Of a stretch of 64,000 nt of DNA, positions 22,081 through 33,577 are shown piece by piece; position 1 is the first letter of the stretch; each line of letters begins with the position of its first letter. The position numbers were made by a program, and so were the translations under genes. Under the pieces are notes generated by a model. It was given only the letters and a program-made list of their open reading frames with translations, was not told where the DNA came from and searched no databases. The DNA comes from Cycas panzhihuaensis (Eukaryota; Cycadophyta), in contig CM041465.1 of NCBI GenBank assembly GCA_023213395.1, positions 210,807,741 to 210,871,740 of the forward strand, written 5' to 3'.

Positions 22081-23706
22081 CTTCAGAAAATTGGTATGTT
22101 AATTCAGGAGCCTCACATCACATGACAGGAATTAAAGAATGGTTTGAAATCATCAAACCATATGATCTCGACAAATCTGTGGAATTAGGGGATAATTTTC
22201 CTTTGCATATAAAGGGAATAGGCCAAATTGCCATAGAAATTGATGGAAATATTCAACGAATAGACAATGTATTTTTTTACTAGGACTGAAAAAAAATCTT
22301 CTGTCAGTATCCTAGTTACGTGATAAGAAACTGAGAACAGTATTTGATGAGAATGGCCTTTGTTACATTGTAGACATGAAAAGGAACGGTGTTGTAATAG
22401 CAAAAGGAGAAAAATGTAACAAACTTTATAAGCTTCTCTCTACTCCTGTACTGCCTGATAAAGGATCCACAATATCTCCTTATGATGTAAATTTAATTGT
22501 TGTGACCAACAATGATACTAATGAAATGTGGCATTTGAAGTATGGTCATATTTCACATGATAGATTAGAAAAACTAAAAAGAACAAAGATGGTGAATGGC
22601 TTGCCTAATATTTCATTTAACTCATTTATATGTAAAAGTTGTATGATGGGGAAACAACACAGGATTCCATTTTCAAAAAGTACATGGCACGCACGAGATA
22701 AATTGGATCTAATTCATACTGATCTATGTGGTCCGTTCACACTAGTTTCAACAAATGGAGCAAGGTATTTTTTGAACTTCATTGATGACTTCTCCAGAAG
22801 AACATGGGTATACTTTTTGTCCAACAAATCTGAGGCCTTCAATTATTTTAAAGAATTCAAAGCTGAAGCAGAACTGGAAAGCAACAAGAAGATAAAATGC
22901 ATTTGCTCAGATAGAGGCGGTGAGTTCATATCCAATGAATTTACTCATTTCTGCAAAAAACATGGAATCCGTAAACAAGTCACAATTCTGTATACACCTC
23001 AATCAAACGGGGTAGTGGAAAGAATGAATAGAACAGTTGTAGAAATGACTCGATGTATGTTAAATGATAGTGAGGTCACAAAGAAATATTGGGCGTAGGT
23101 CAGAACACAATCAGAGCACCGATCAACAGGAGTCCAACTCAATCACTAGAAGGGGTAACACCAGAAGAGGCATGGACAGGTCACAAACCGAATGTAAGTC
23201 ATCTTAAGATTTTTGGCTGCAAAGCATATGTACACATTCTCGACAAGAAAAGAACCAAGTTAAACAACAAAAGCATAGAATGTATAATGGTTGGGTACAG
23301 CAGTCGTTCAAAGGCATACTGTTGTCTCGATCCAAAGACAAATAAACTTTATGTAAGCAGAGATGAAAGGAAAAGACTCACAGAAGCCAATCATCAAGAA
23401 ATAAATGTTGGTGATCAAAGTCCAAAGAGAAGTCAGCCAGAAGATAAATCAAACATCACATCTGATAGTATTGTAACAAAAAGTGATGAATCAGATGAGG
23501 AATCATCTGATACGCAACAAACAAGTGACTCCAGTGCTCATCTATTTGATACTCAACAAGCCAGTGGTTCAAACTTACATTCAGAAGATGAATCACAGGA
23601 ACAAATCTCCAAAAAAAATTACCAAAGTGGTATCTCAAAACCCTTGAAGAAACAAAGGGAGAAGTATTTGAGCATTGAACAAGGTCTCAGAAACCACAAG
23701 CTCTAA
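22081..23706 (+). pseudogene. Cop4 protease, GAG-pre-integrase and integrase
   Basis: The protease active site reads NWYVNSGASHHMTG, with Asn in place of the catalytic Asp of DSGAS, so it would be inactive. GAG-pre-integrase: LYKLLSTPVLPDKG and MWHLKYGHISHDRL, then CKSCMMGKQHRIPF. Integrase core: HTDLCGPF, SDRGGEF and GVVERMNRT (D, D and E present). The frame stops at 23096 (KKYWA then TAG) and shifts to 23089-23706, with VTPEEAWTGHKPNVSHL, GYSSRSKAY and an acidic Ser-rich linker. Confidence 0.9.
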
Positions 23707-23768
23707 TCTGCACTATTGAACCAAATACTTATAGAGAAACAAGCAACCTTCCAGCCTGGAGAGTAGCA

Positions 23769-25245
23769 ATGGATGCAGAAATGAAGGCCATTTATAAAAA
23801 TGAAACATGGGATCTAGTAACACTGCCTAAGGATAAACCTATTGTAAACTGTAAATGGGTATATAAAGTGAAAGAAAAACCAAATGGCGAAATCGAGAAA
23901 TACAAGGCAAGACTGGTAGCAAAAGGCTACACACAAACAGCTGGAATCGATTATGAGGAAACGTTCTCACCAGTAGCCAAGTTGAATACTGTAAGAACAG
24001 TAATTGCAATTGCAGCTCAGAAAGGATGGAAGATTCACCAAATGGATGTTAAGAGTGCCTTCCTAAATGGAGATCTACAAGAAGAATTGTATATGTATCA
24101 GCCTGAAGGATACATAAAGACAGGACAAGAAAATATGGTCTGCAAATTAAAGAAGGCTTTATATGGGCTCAAACAAGCACCAACAGCCCGGTATGCCAAG
24201 CTAGATACATATCTAACTCAAAATAGCTTCCACAAGTGTGAGTCAGATCATAGCTTGTATGTGAGATTTAATCAAGGATTAACATCCTTCATAGTAGTAT
24301 ATGTGGACGACATGCTAATCACAGGGGATGATGAAGACTCGATCGCATTCATCAAGAAGAAATTTGAAAAAGTATTTGAAATGATGGATCTTGGAATGCT
24401 GCACTATTATCTCGGGATTGAAATTAAACAAAACAATGATTATGTTGTTTTATCTAAGTCAAAATATGTTAAAAACTTGTTGAGCAAGTTTAATATTGAA
24501 AGCTGCAATAGTCTAACCACTCCATTGGAAATAGGATGTGTATTGAACACTGAACAAGAGGCACAATCAATTAATGCAACACTATACAGACAACTGATTG
24601 GAAGTCTAATTTATCTTACAGCCACTCGACCGGACATTTCCTATGCAGTCGGTGTAGTTTCCAGATTTATGGAAAATCCCAAAATACCTCACTGGAACGT
24701 TGCAAAAAGAATCTTGAGGTATCTAAAAGGAACTATAAATCTTGGATTGGAATATAGAAAAGATAACAATATGCAACTAATAGGTTTTTGCGACTCTGAC
24801 TGGGCTGGAGATAGAACAGGCAGAAAATCAACATCAGGATATTGTTTTTTTCTAGGAACGTCCTTAATTTCTTGGAGCAGCAAAAAACAACACACAGTTG
24901 CTTTGTCTTCAACAGAGGTCGAGTATAAGTCAACAGTCAATGCAGCATGTGAAGCAATTTGGATCAAACAACTTCTTAAGGACCTTGGACAAGAACAAAC
25001 AGTACCTACTCAGTTGTTCTGTGATAATCAAAGTACCATCAAAATGACCAAAGATCCAGTGTTGCATGCAAGAACCAAACATCTAGAAGTACATCACCAT
25101 TTCATTAGGGAAAAACTACAGAACAAGGAAGTTGAACTCCTACATTGCATGTTAGAAAGTTAGAATGTTGATGTTCTCACCAAACCCCTTAGCAGGGAAA
25201 ATTTTGTTAGTTTTAGAAATCACTTAGGATTAAAACAGATAAAAC
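23769..25245 (+). pseudogene. Cop4 reverse transcriptase and RNase H, almost intact
   Basis: 464 codons are open from MDAEMKAIYKNETWDLV to a TAG at 25161-25163, after which the same frame continues VDVLTKPLSRE to the purine tract. RT motifs: [56 protein letters not shown] and an intact YVDDM. RNase H: CDSDWAGDRTGRKSTSGY, SSTEVEYKS, CDNQSTIKMTKDPVLHAR and VHHHFIRE. This is among the best preserved pol segments of the window and useful as a family reference. Confidence 0.93.
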
Positions 25246-25257
25246 ATTAAGAGGGGG

Positions 25258-25461
25258 TGTAAAAGGTAATATTTTGTCTAGAGTAATGTTTTATCTAGGC
25301 TGTCTAAAGTCTCTTGTAAGGGTCATGTATCATTGTTCCCCTTCTTCTCCAAAATGACAAGTGGCACAATCTCATTAAGCGGTTGTTGTTTGTCCCGTAC
25401 CTTTGAATTGTATTTATACATTTACAAATGATCAATAAAGACATGAGAAAATCTTTCTACA
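25258..25461 (+). repeat. Cop4 3' LTR
   Basis: 204 bp, starting after the polypurine tract and ending ATCTTTCTACA. Compared with the 5' LTR it has about 11 substitutions and an extra 3 bp (CTT) in a pyrimidine stretch. Confidence 0.93.
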
Positions 25462-25837
25462 TCGCATTATGATGATCAAAGCAAAGTTGTACTCTTTAAA
25501 ATTTGTAAAACCCACGTTGGCATTTTTTTCCATCATCAAAGAGATTAATAAGTTAAGTACTCTTAGAAAACCAACTTCTAGAGTTGAACTTGTAATTGCA
25601 ACATTACATGCATTGCCAAAAGATTATAATGGATTCATTTCATCAATCACTAGAGATGGCACATTGGCTACTCTGACTTTCAATCAAGTTGAAAGTCTCC
25701 TTCTTTAAGAAGAACAAATTTACTTGAGGGAGGAAGAACCATCAACTTCAAGAGCATTCATGACCAAGTTCAAGGCCAAATAGGGTCCTAAACAATCACT
25801 TCAAAAGCAGCTTGGGAACATGAACATTGGCACATCT
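25462..25837 (+). repeat. 376-bp direct duplication flanking Cop4, right copy
   Basis: Begins one base after the CA end of the Cop4 3' LTR and ends GGCACATCT, after which Cop3 continues into its zinc knuckle. It is the downstream partner of 19827-20202. Confidence 0.92.
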
Positions 25838-26400
25838 AAAACCAATGTAATCTGTCATTATTGTGGCAAGGTGGGCCACATAGCTCCTGAATGTAGAAAG
25901 AAGTAATTAGATATGCAACAATCACATTAGTAGCAACCATGTCAGCAGCAGCCTTGCCAGCAGCAATTTTAGTAGTAGCAACAACAACCACCACCTAGAC
26001 CAAATCGAGGTGGTTTTCGACGAGGTTAAAGAGGAAGAGGGGGCTTTAGTGGTGACAATCAATGCCACACAAACAAATTTGCAGATGAAGACAAGATGTT
26101 TTGTGCTTATCATAATTTTAAAAGTGATAATACATGAATTATTGACTCAGGGGCATCTCAACACATGATTGGTAGTGAAGAATTACTTTACAACATAAAA
26201 GAAGGAATAGGGCAATCTATTACATTTGCTAACAATGAATCTGTTGAAATATCATATATAGGCAAACTTGCCTCATTTCATTCATCTACCAACCCTACTT
26301 CCACATTTCCCACTGGAGATGCCTACTTAATACCCTCGATGGAGAAGAGCCTCTTATCTATTAATCAGTCAGACAAATAATAGATAAGCATTCTATTTAA
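25838..26400 (+). pseudogene. Cop3 zinc knuckle, Gln-rich linker and protease
   Basis: The knuckle CHYCGKVGHIAPEC sits at about 25852-25893, directly after the right copy of the duplication. A CAG/CAA-rich stretch (about 25915-25990) encodes repeated PCQQQ/QQQQ units with stops, then an Arg/Gly box. The protease reads IIDSGASQHMIG, with TGA before it where TGG is usual, and LIPSMEKSLLSINQ closes the domain. Confidence 0.85.
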
Positions 26401-26509
26401 AGGTGGGAAATGCACAATTAATGATAAGAATGATCAAATGATAGCCATTGGTCATGAGGACCATGGACATTTGGATGCATCAAACATAACACTTGATATT
26501 ATTCTATCA

Positions 26510-27360
26510 CTCAATCTATGTCAAAGGATCAACTTTGGCATAATAGACTAGGCCACTTGACCCTAGAAAATATCAAAATGATGGTTAGTAAAAACATGGT
26601 GTATGGGCTTCCAAAGATATCTACCTTAAAGTGTCTTTGTGAAGTATGTATTATGGGAGCTCAGCATAGACAACCTTTCCCTAAAGGCAATTCATGGCAT
26701 GCATTGCAACTCTTGCAGCTTATCCATATAGATTTATGTGGACCCATGTCCACGGCTTTGTACTACATTACCTTCATAGATAATTTTTCACATAACGGTT
26801 GGGTGTACTTCATCAAACAAAAATTTAAGGCATTTGAAAAGCTTAAGGAATTCAAATTGGAGGTGGAAAATGAATCTGGATACTCAATCAAAACCTTGAG
26901 ATCAGATAATGGAGCTGAATTTACCTCAAAGAAATTCATTCAATTCTGCAAGGATCATGGAATTAAGCGACAACTCACTACTCCTCATACTCCACAGCAG
27001 AATGGAGTTTCTGAGCATATGGAATAGGACTTTTCCAAATAAAGCCAAAGCAATGATGCATGCAAAAGGACTACCTCGTTCCTATTAGGCAAAAGCATTC
27101 CACACAACAGCCTATGTAGCAAATAGGAGTCCAACTTCAACAGTCACCGATATCACACCGGAAGAGGCTTGGTTTAGTAGAAAGGCAACAGTTAGCCATT
27201 TGAGGACTTTTGGGTGCACTACTTATATGTACATTCCCCATCAGCAAAGATCCAAGTTAGACAAAAAGTCTCAAATGTATTTTCATTGGCTATGGCATTC
27301 ACAGCAAAGCATATAAGATATATGATTCTATTGCTAAGAAAATGCATATTTCAAGAGATG
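26510..27360 (+). pseudogene. Cop3 integrase
   Basis: LWHNRLGHLTLENI and CEVCIMGAQHRQPF form the zinc-binding region. The core has HIDLCGPM, RSDNGAEF and GVSEH, so D, D and E are present, but the following RNRT is lost to a stop at 27025-27027. Later pieces (PTSTVTDITPEEAW, SKLDKKSQ) are in shifted frames. It matches the plant copia integrase in order and spacing. Confidence 0.85.
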
Positions 27361-29166
27361 TAATATTTGCTGAAGAAGACAATAAGGAGTTGGAATCTGC
27401 ATCCATCCAACTTCCTACTAAAAAAGGCAAGCAGATTATTGGAGAATTCTTTCCCTCACAATCATGTACACCATGTACATCTTTTGCACATGTTCTTTCT
27501 TCATCTACTTTGGCTCCATCTACTTCAGATTCAGCTCCACTTGATCCTAGCACTTCTTCTGTTGATCAACCATTACGACCAGAAGATATTGAAGTTCAAG
27601 TTACATCTATCAAAAAGTTAACTAAATGGTACACATAAACGGTTGAAGTGCTTTATGTTGATGAGGCTTCCACTTTTAAGGAGGCATATAAAAGTGAAAA
27701 TTGGAAAGCTACCATGGATGAAGAAATCCATTCTTTTGAAAAGAATGGAACATGGGATTTGGTGGAATTGCCTAAAAACAAACAGGGAAAAAGTTGCAAA
27801 TGGGTTTAAAAAACCAAATTCCACTCTAATGGTTCAATCAAGCATCAGAAGGCTCGACTTGTTGCAAAGGGTTTCAAACAAGAAGGTATTGATTATGAGG
27901 AGACTTTTGAACCAGTAGCAAACATGAACACCATCAGACTCATTTTGGCCCTAGCTTCTAATGCAAATGGCCAATCTATCAAATAGACGTGAAGAGTGCC
28001 TTTTCCAATGACGATCTTCAAAAGGAGGTATATTTGGAGCAACCTCCTGGTTACGTTGTACAAGGCAAAGAATATTAAGTTTGTTACCTCAAGAAGGTTT
28101 TATATGGCTTAAAACAAGCCCCTAGAGCATGGTACTCTGAAATCGATGATTTGTTTTTTTAGACATGCATATCATCGATCCACATCAGATCCTTACTTAT
28201 ATATAAAAGTTATGGAGAACTATGTAATCTTTGTTGTCTTGTATGCTGGTGACTTAGTGATCACTAGAAATGACACTAAGATGATAAAAATTCTTCAAGG
28301 TGATCTTAAGAGAAGTTTTGAGATGACGGATCTTGGACTTCTCCATTATTTCTTAAGCTTGGAGGTATGGCAACAGGCAGGATATATCTTCATCTCCCAA
28401 GCAAAATATTCTTGGGACATTTTGTAGTGTTTCAGAATGGAAGACTAGAAACTAGCGCCTACACCTATGGAGAATGGCACCAAGCTAACACTCAATGAGG
28501 AAGCAGAACCAGCAAATCCCACTTTGTATCAACAACTAGATGGTAGCCTAATCTACCTCACCAATACTACACAGAACATTTCATTTGTTGTTGGGATTTG
28601 TTCGAGGTACATGTCTCAGCCTAATCAAAAACATTGAAATGCAGCAAAGTGTATACTGAAATACATCAAAGACACATTGTAATATGGCCTTCAGTATACT
28701 CATAATAAGAACTTCAACTTGGAGGGGTTCTCAGATTCTGATTGGGCAGGTTGCCAAGATAGTTGCAAATCGACCTTGGGATATTGTTTCACCCTTGGTT
28801 CAGGCATCATTTTGTGGAATCACAAGAAGCAACCTAATGTTACCTTGTCATCCACGGAAGCAGAATACAAAGTTGCAGCCAGCGCAGCTTGTGAGGCTAT
28901 TTGGCTTAGGAGGATTCTTGGAGAAAGTAGGATCACCCCTCCAAACTATATTGCGACAATCAAGTGCATTCAAGTTAACTAAGAATCTAGTTTTTCATGC
29001 ATGGACCAAGCACATAGAGGTCCAACACAATTTTATTAGGAAGCATGTTCAGAACGGTGAGATCAACCTCTCCTACAAGCCCATGGACCAACAAACTACA
29101 GATATCTTTACCAAGCCACTTGGTAGAGAGAAGTTTAAGAAATTCATATATGGTCTTGGTGTCTGA
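27361..29166 (+). pseudogene. Cop3 reverse transcriptase and RNase H
   Basis: A Ser/Thr/Pro-rich linker (27440-27600) precedes RT with NWKATMDEEIHSFEKNGTWD and [19 protein letters not shown]. The catalytic box reads LYAGDL instead of YVDDL, losing the first Asp. GSLIYLTNTTQNISF and SRYMSQPNQKH follow. RNase [39 protein letters not shown], and finally TDIFTKPLGREKFKKF ending at 29166. Frames change several times, so the copy is well decayed. Confidence 0.87.
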
Positions 29167-29193
29167 CTTAACATTGTAAACAGTAAGGGAGGG

Positions 29194-29738
29194 TGTTAAA
29201 CTTTATGTTTACATGTTAAGTAATGTACTTTATAATGTTTCATTATTGTACTTTATAAATATAACTTATCACCAATTGTGATAAAGTATACACCCATAAT
29301 CTTTTTAGTAGCACAATGTTGTGACTTGGGGGTCAATGTACCCCTCATGCACCTTTATTCACAAAAAAGCCCAAGGAACACTTGTCCCACATACAAAGGG
29401 TATAGCTTGGATGTTTGACACTTGTCAAACATCAAACCCCTTAAGGTCTCTCCTCCAACTTTATATATTGAGACCAATTCTCATGTATCTTGAGATGAGA
29501 GTTTGCAGTATTGTTATGTTGTTAGTTTGTTAATCAAGCATTCTTTCTTATTTGGAGATTGGACCAATTCCTTCTTCTCCATATTGGTGTTCTTATGCTT
29601 GTGTTCTTCATGATTGTGCTTGCTCATAGTGCTCATTTCCATACTTGCTTTCATAGATGCTAATCATCTTCATTTATATGTAGATTTTTCCTCTCTTTTA
29701 GATCCTTAAGTCCTTAGGCTTAATGCCCATTTTCAACA
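29194..29738 (+). repeat. Cop3 3' LTR (end uncertain)
   Basis: Starts TGTTAAACTTTATG after a purine tract (AAGGGAGGG). A TATA-like CTTTATATATTGAG lies near 29459, and T-rich sequence follows. I end it at CATTTTCAACA by the CA rule; without a second copy this is a judgement. Confidence 0.5.
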
Positions 29739-30362
29739 TGCCAAACTAGAAAGCATCCCTCACCTTGAAGAGGGCATCAATATTGTTGGACATTGTATCA
29801 GGTTCTGTTATTATTTATTATTATTTCCATTAGTGCTATTATGATTATTATATAGACTATATACTATATGTCACTGCTAGTAACTTGCTAGATGAATGAG
29901 TTATATGTATGTTGAATTATTATTGTGAAAATTTTGTTGTGAATATATTGATTATTCGTTGTGAATGTGATCATCTTCGCTACATGAGAATTGGGCCACT
30001 ACAAATTACAATGTGAAACAATTCTAAAATGACTATGATGATTGCAAGTTAGAGAAACATCTCTCAAGGAACAGTTATATTTGTACTACTGAATAGTTTT
30101 GGCACGATGAAGTTTCTAGAAGAGAATCATATGATTGTATAATCATACGAACGTATGAAAAGACATGATGTTATCATTAATTAGGGTTTTATGCTATGAA
30201 AGAGTGACAGCTATGTTGTAATATGGTACGCTCACTCCAATTTAATGGCGAAAAATTGAAAATTAATTAGAATATTAGAGTGATATCATGCACACAATGG
30301 AATAACAACATAATATAAGATTTACTATAGAATAATATTTCAAGAAATTGATGAGGGCAACC
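29739..30362. other. AT-rich stretch with no recognisable gene
   Basis: No ORF with family resemblance on either strand. TTATTATTATT-type simple sequence occurs near 29812-29850. The sequence could be old intergenic or intronic DNA, or decayed repeat. Confidence 0.6.
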
Positions 30363-30943
30363 TGCAAGGAAAACATTTAATCCCACATGCACAGACTTAA
30401 AACAAGAAAAAACTAGAGAACAGGGAAAATCGTTTCACTTCCATTTCCATTTCATTCAATTTGCCTAAAAACAATCTTAAAATATATTTATACAAGTGAA
30501 AGCAAGAAGTCCAAAAGCTTCCAACCCTAGCCCTAAAAGCTCCTTCAAAACTCTTAATTACCTAAAATATTAAATAAAACCATGTTTAAAGTTAATCCCT
30601 ACTCGAAAACTAAACCACTAAGGCTCACTACATAAAAAATGAAAATTAGTCTAAAATTAACTGCTATTTTTAGAGATACAAATAAAATTTTAATTTTTAG
30701 GCATGTTCGGGGATATTTGTTGGTTGAGAAATTGTGGGCCTACAATGGGGCCTTTAGCCCAGTCGTAGGACATTTTAGCCTATTCTGCTCAGATAGACCT
30801 TCAAGTTGGCACAAAAATAACTGAATTCTAACCATTGAGTGAAAAGTTATGGTCTGACTAGTAGACCCCAAAATCTAGAGGAAAAAGAGTAGAAAGTGAA
30901 AAGTGAATTAAATTACGATGAAGGTCAAGATGCTCTTGTGTCA
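30363..30943 (-). repeat. Gyp2 3' LTR (lower end uncertain)
   Basis: Read on the minus strand it begins TGACACAAGAGCATC right after CTGGGGAGGA. A TATA box (GTATAAATATA on the minus strand, about 30483-30495) is present. The far end is set at TTTTCCTTGCA by the TG...CA rule and could be off. Confidence 0.45.
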
Positions 30944-30955
30944 TCCTCCCCAGGT

Positions 30956-32094
30956 TGAAAAGAACTCTACCCCTATGAGTTGTTGTGATGAAGTTCTTGC
31001 CATGTGTCAAGATTCAACCGCTTTAGCTCTTCTTTTGTGATTAAGGTATTGTCTGCTTGTGGCGGACCTTTCCATTACACTAGGTGCCTGTTGTAGTTTC
31101 CCTATCATGTGCTCACTGTCTTCATATCTAACACCTGCTCAATTTCTTCTCACTTCCTCCTTGGCATTTAAGACTCTCAACTTGCCACTTCACCTCCATA
31201 GTCTACCTCTTCATCTCCTTCATGATATGCATACATATTTAAAACATTAAAAATATGAGAGATATCAAATTGTTTAGGCAGATTCACCTTGTATGCATTG
31301 CCATTGATCCTTTTTATAACTCGACATGGTCCAACCCTTTTGTACTTGATTTTGTTGTAGGTCCCTTGGGGAAATCTATCTTTCATCAAATAAACCATCA
31401 CCAAGTCACCTTCTTCAAATACCTTATGTCTGTGAGTCTTGTCTATTGCTTCCTTATACTTTTTGTTATTGTCCTGTAACTTTTTCCTCACCTCCTCGTA
31501 AACTTATTGTGTATGCTCTGCAAAATATTTTGCATCATTAGTCACCTTCTCCCCAGTGGGTAGGTGTGCTAAATCTAGCACACCCTTGGGGTTTCTGCCA
31601 TACATAACCTGAAAAGGTCATTTATCTGTTGACGTATTCACAAACCTATTATATGCAAATTCTGCTTCAGCCAATGCCAAATCCCGCTATTTAGGCTTCT
31701 CTCTAATGATGTACCTTAGTAGGTTTCCCAAACTTCTATTCACCACTTCAGTTTGTCTATCAGTCTGTGGATGATAGGCACAACTAAATGGGAGGTTTGT
31801 TTCCAGCTTCTCCCATAGAGTCTTCCAAAAATAACTTAAGAACTTTATGTCCCGATCCAAAATGATAGTCTTTGGAATACCATGCAACCTTGCAACCTCT
31901 TTAAAAAATAAATCTGCTATCATAACTGCATCATTTATCTTCTTGCACGCAATAAGATGAACCATTTTTTAAAAACGATCAACAATGACAAAGATTGAAT
32001 CATTACCTCTTTGTGTATATGGTAATCCCAACATGAAGTCCATGCTCAAGTCTATCCATGGTCCTTCAGGTACTAGTAAGGGCATATATAGGCC
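30956..32094 (-). pseudogene. Gyp2 integrase with chromodomain-like tail
   Basis: The minus strand reads [20 protein letters not shown], then IVDRF, a stop, [39 protein letters not shown] and [15 protein letters not shown]. The catalytic D, D and E are all present. The tail FEEGDLVMVYLMKDRFPQGTYNKIKYKRVGP and FDISHIFNVLNMYAYHEGD is typical. A chromodomain-like NYNRHLV.WKGPPQADNT follows with stops. Apart from these stops the frame is well kept. Confidence 0.88.
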
Positions 32095-32611
32095 ACATAT
32101 ATCACTATGAACCGATTCCAATTTCTCTTGGGCTTTCTAGCTACTTTCTTGAAATTGAGAATTGTGTTGTTTTCCCATCACACAACCTTTGTAAACATAG
32201 AAATTTAAAGTAATATTATCAGGTAATCCTTCTACCATATTTAGTTTTTAAAGCAATTTTAGCCTATCATCTACAATATGCCCATATCAGAAATGCCATA
32301 TTTCATTATTAATGCTACAAGCAACAAAAGACTTTATAAGAGGAGAAATGGAAGTAGAGACTAATTTATAGAGATTATTAGTCTCGGTCCCTTCTGCAAT
32401 TGCAACACCATTCTTTTTCATATCACAAGTATAGCATTTTCCATCTTCAACAAAAATGATTCAAAGTTTCTTCTTCCTTAATTAAGATATAGAAAGAGGA
32501 TTTTTCTTTAAACCTGGAACAAACAGGACATTACCGATCTTTTTTATCTCTTCGTTGATCTTTATTGATGTGGTTCCTTTGCCTTTTATGTACAAAGAAA
32601 AATTGTCCCCA
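32095..32611 (-). pseudogene. Cop5 GAG-pre-integrase and integrase zinc region
   Basis: The minus strand reads NFSLYIKGKGTTSIKI and IGNVLFVPGLKKNPLSIS, then MKKNGVAIAEGTETNNLYKL and the LGH-type WHF.YGHIVDDRL. Next is CVMGKQHNSQF and [11 protein letters not shown], which brings the first catalytic Asp of copia integrase. Within the next codons the sequence turns to gypsy ([13 protein letters not shown]) without losing frame. Two TAG codons stand where other residues are expected. Confidence 0.85.
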
Positions 32612-32616
32612 AGTTC

Positions 32617-32832
32617 TGTTAGAAGTAATGTTTTATCTAGGATTCTTCTAGAACACTTTGTAAAGGTAAAGTGTATTTAAAACACTTTATGAGGATCACG
32701 TATCATCCCCCCTTTTTCTCTCTAAGTGACAAGTGGCAAGATCACATTGAGCGGTTGCCATTTGTCCCATACAAGTTGTAATGTATTTATTGATTCATTC
32801 TCATTAATGAAGAATTGAGAGCTCTTTCCACA
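32617..32832 (+). repeat. Cop6 5' LTR
   Basis: 216 bp, TGTTAGAAGTAATG to GCTCTTTCCACA, with a TATTTATTG box near 32783. It lies right after AGTTC and right before the primer-binding site. Confidence 0.93.
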
Positions 32833-32844
32833 TGGTACCAGAGC
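32833..32844 (+). promoter_or_regulatory. Cop6 primer-binding site, one mismatch
   Basis: TGGTACCAGAGC, the tRNA-Met complement with T changed to C at position 6, immediately after the LTR. Confidence 0.85.
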
Positions 32845-33577
32845 ACGTTACGACTGTCTGGTCAAAAATCAAAATTCTGTCTGAATTTAGACAAGGAGGC
32901 CATTAGGGTTTTGAGCAAAATCAATAAAAGTCAGTCTTGAGAATCAAATTTCTAAAGGAGAATAATCAATCTGAAATATAAGTCATCTCAGAAGATGAAT
33001 TCAGCGAAAGAATGAGTGTACGAACAACGTATGGACATCATACGGACACTGTACGGACGTAAAAAATCAAAGTTCTCAAATTGCTCTCAAATTTCACTAA
33101 TAGGGTCGTAGTAGTACAAACATCACTTCTCTCCAAAGGTGCAACGTGATTTGAAGTTGTTTCGAGGGGTTTTTGGCCCATTTTTCAGATGCAAGGTTTC
33201 AAAAGGATTCTGCTCATTTCTTCAAAATGACTCAATTAATCTAAGTAAAGCATACATCAATCTTATCCTCTCATTAATACGAATCTTTTAAGACCAATTT
33301 CAAAGGTAGATTCAAAGTATTTTTTTTGTTTGAAACATTTGTCACTTTTAGCCCTAGCTGCCAATCTGAACTTCAGCCTCTATTTCCGATCGAACCAAAC
33401 CTCTTCTGAGAAAAATAATTGTACATCTAGCCTCCTCTTATCAAATACTTTGATTTGGACCCCTTTTTTGTCAAATTCGTACACCTGCAAAAATCCATAC
33501 TTTTCTGTACACCGTACGGCCATACCGCCCTGCAACTGAGTTTCTCTGATATTTTTCTTCGCCCTTGTCATTCAACC
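32845..33577 (+). other. Cop6 leader with GTACG-rich clusters
   Basis: No gene. Cluster 1 (33017-33060): TGTACGAAC, CGTATGGAC, CATACGGACAC and TGTACGGACG, then AAAAAATCAAAGTTCTC. Cluster 2 (33476-33527): ATTCGTACACC, CCATAC, CTGTACACCGTACGGCC. The first TGTACGAA is the exact reverse complement of TTCGTACA in cluster 2. The gag ATG follows 51 bases after cluster 2. Confidence 0.75.

Larger units (their letters stand above)
20203..25461 (+). mobile_element. Cop4: complete Ty1/copia retrotransposon inserted in Cop3
   Basis: 5259 bp with LTRs of 201 and 204 bp (TGTAAAAGG...TTTCTACA), a tRNA-Met primer-binding site, a leader of about 0.7 kb, gag with two zinc knuckles, protease, integrase, RT and RNase H, and a polypurine tract (AAGAGGGGG, 25249-25257). 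The LTRs differ at about 11 positions plus a 3-bp indel (5.5%). The 5-bp flanks do not match (CATCT left, TCGCA right). Its RT-RNase H frame is almost fully open. It is close kin to Cop6 and Cop5. Confidence 0.95.
19347..29738 (+). mobile_element. Cop3: Ty1/copia retrotransposon lacking a visible 5' LTR, split by Cop4
   Basis: Gag at 19480-20202 and again from 25462, followed by protease, integrase, RT, RNase H and a 3' LTR from 29194. No 5' LTR or primer-binding site is seen between the Gyp1 LTR and the gag, so the 5' end is probably truncated. The interruption by Cop4 is unusual because 376 bp of gag occur on both sides. Stops and frameshifts are frequent; this is one of the older copia elements here. 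Confidence 0.85.
30363..32094 (-). mobile_element. Gyp2: 3' half of a Ty3/gypsy retrotransposon
   Basis: On the minus strand, gypsy integrase core, tail and chromodomain-like region lead to a purine tract (30944-30955) and an LTR (30363-30943). There is no gag, protease or RT. Its upstream edge, at about 32094, is fused in frame to copia integrase of Cop5 instead of ending in an LTR, so this is part of a chimera or the result of a deletion between neighbours. Confidence 0.82.

Noticed and set aside
30605-30650. CACTA-type transposon end (CACTACATAAAAAATG)
   Set aside because: A single short motif without a partner, subterminal repeats or transposase.
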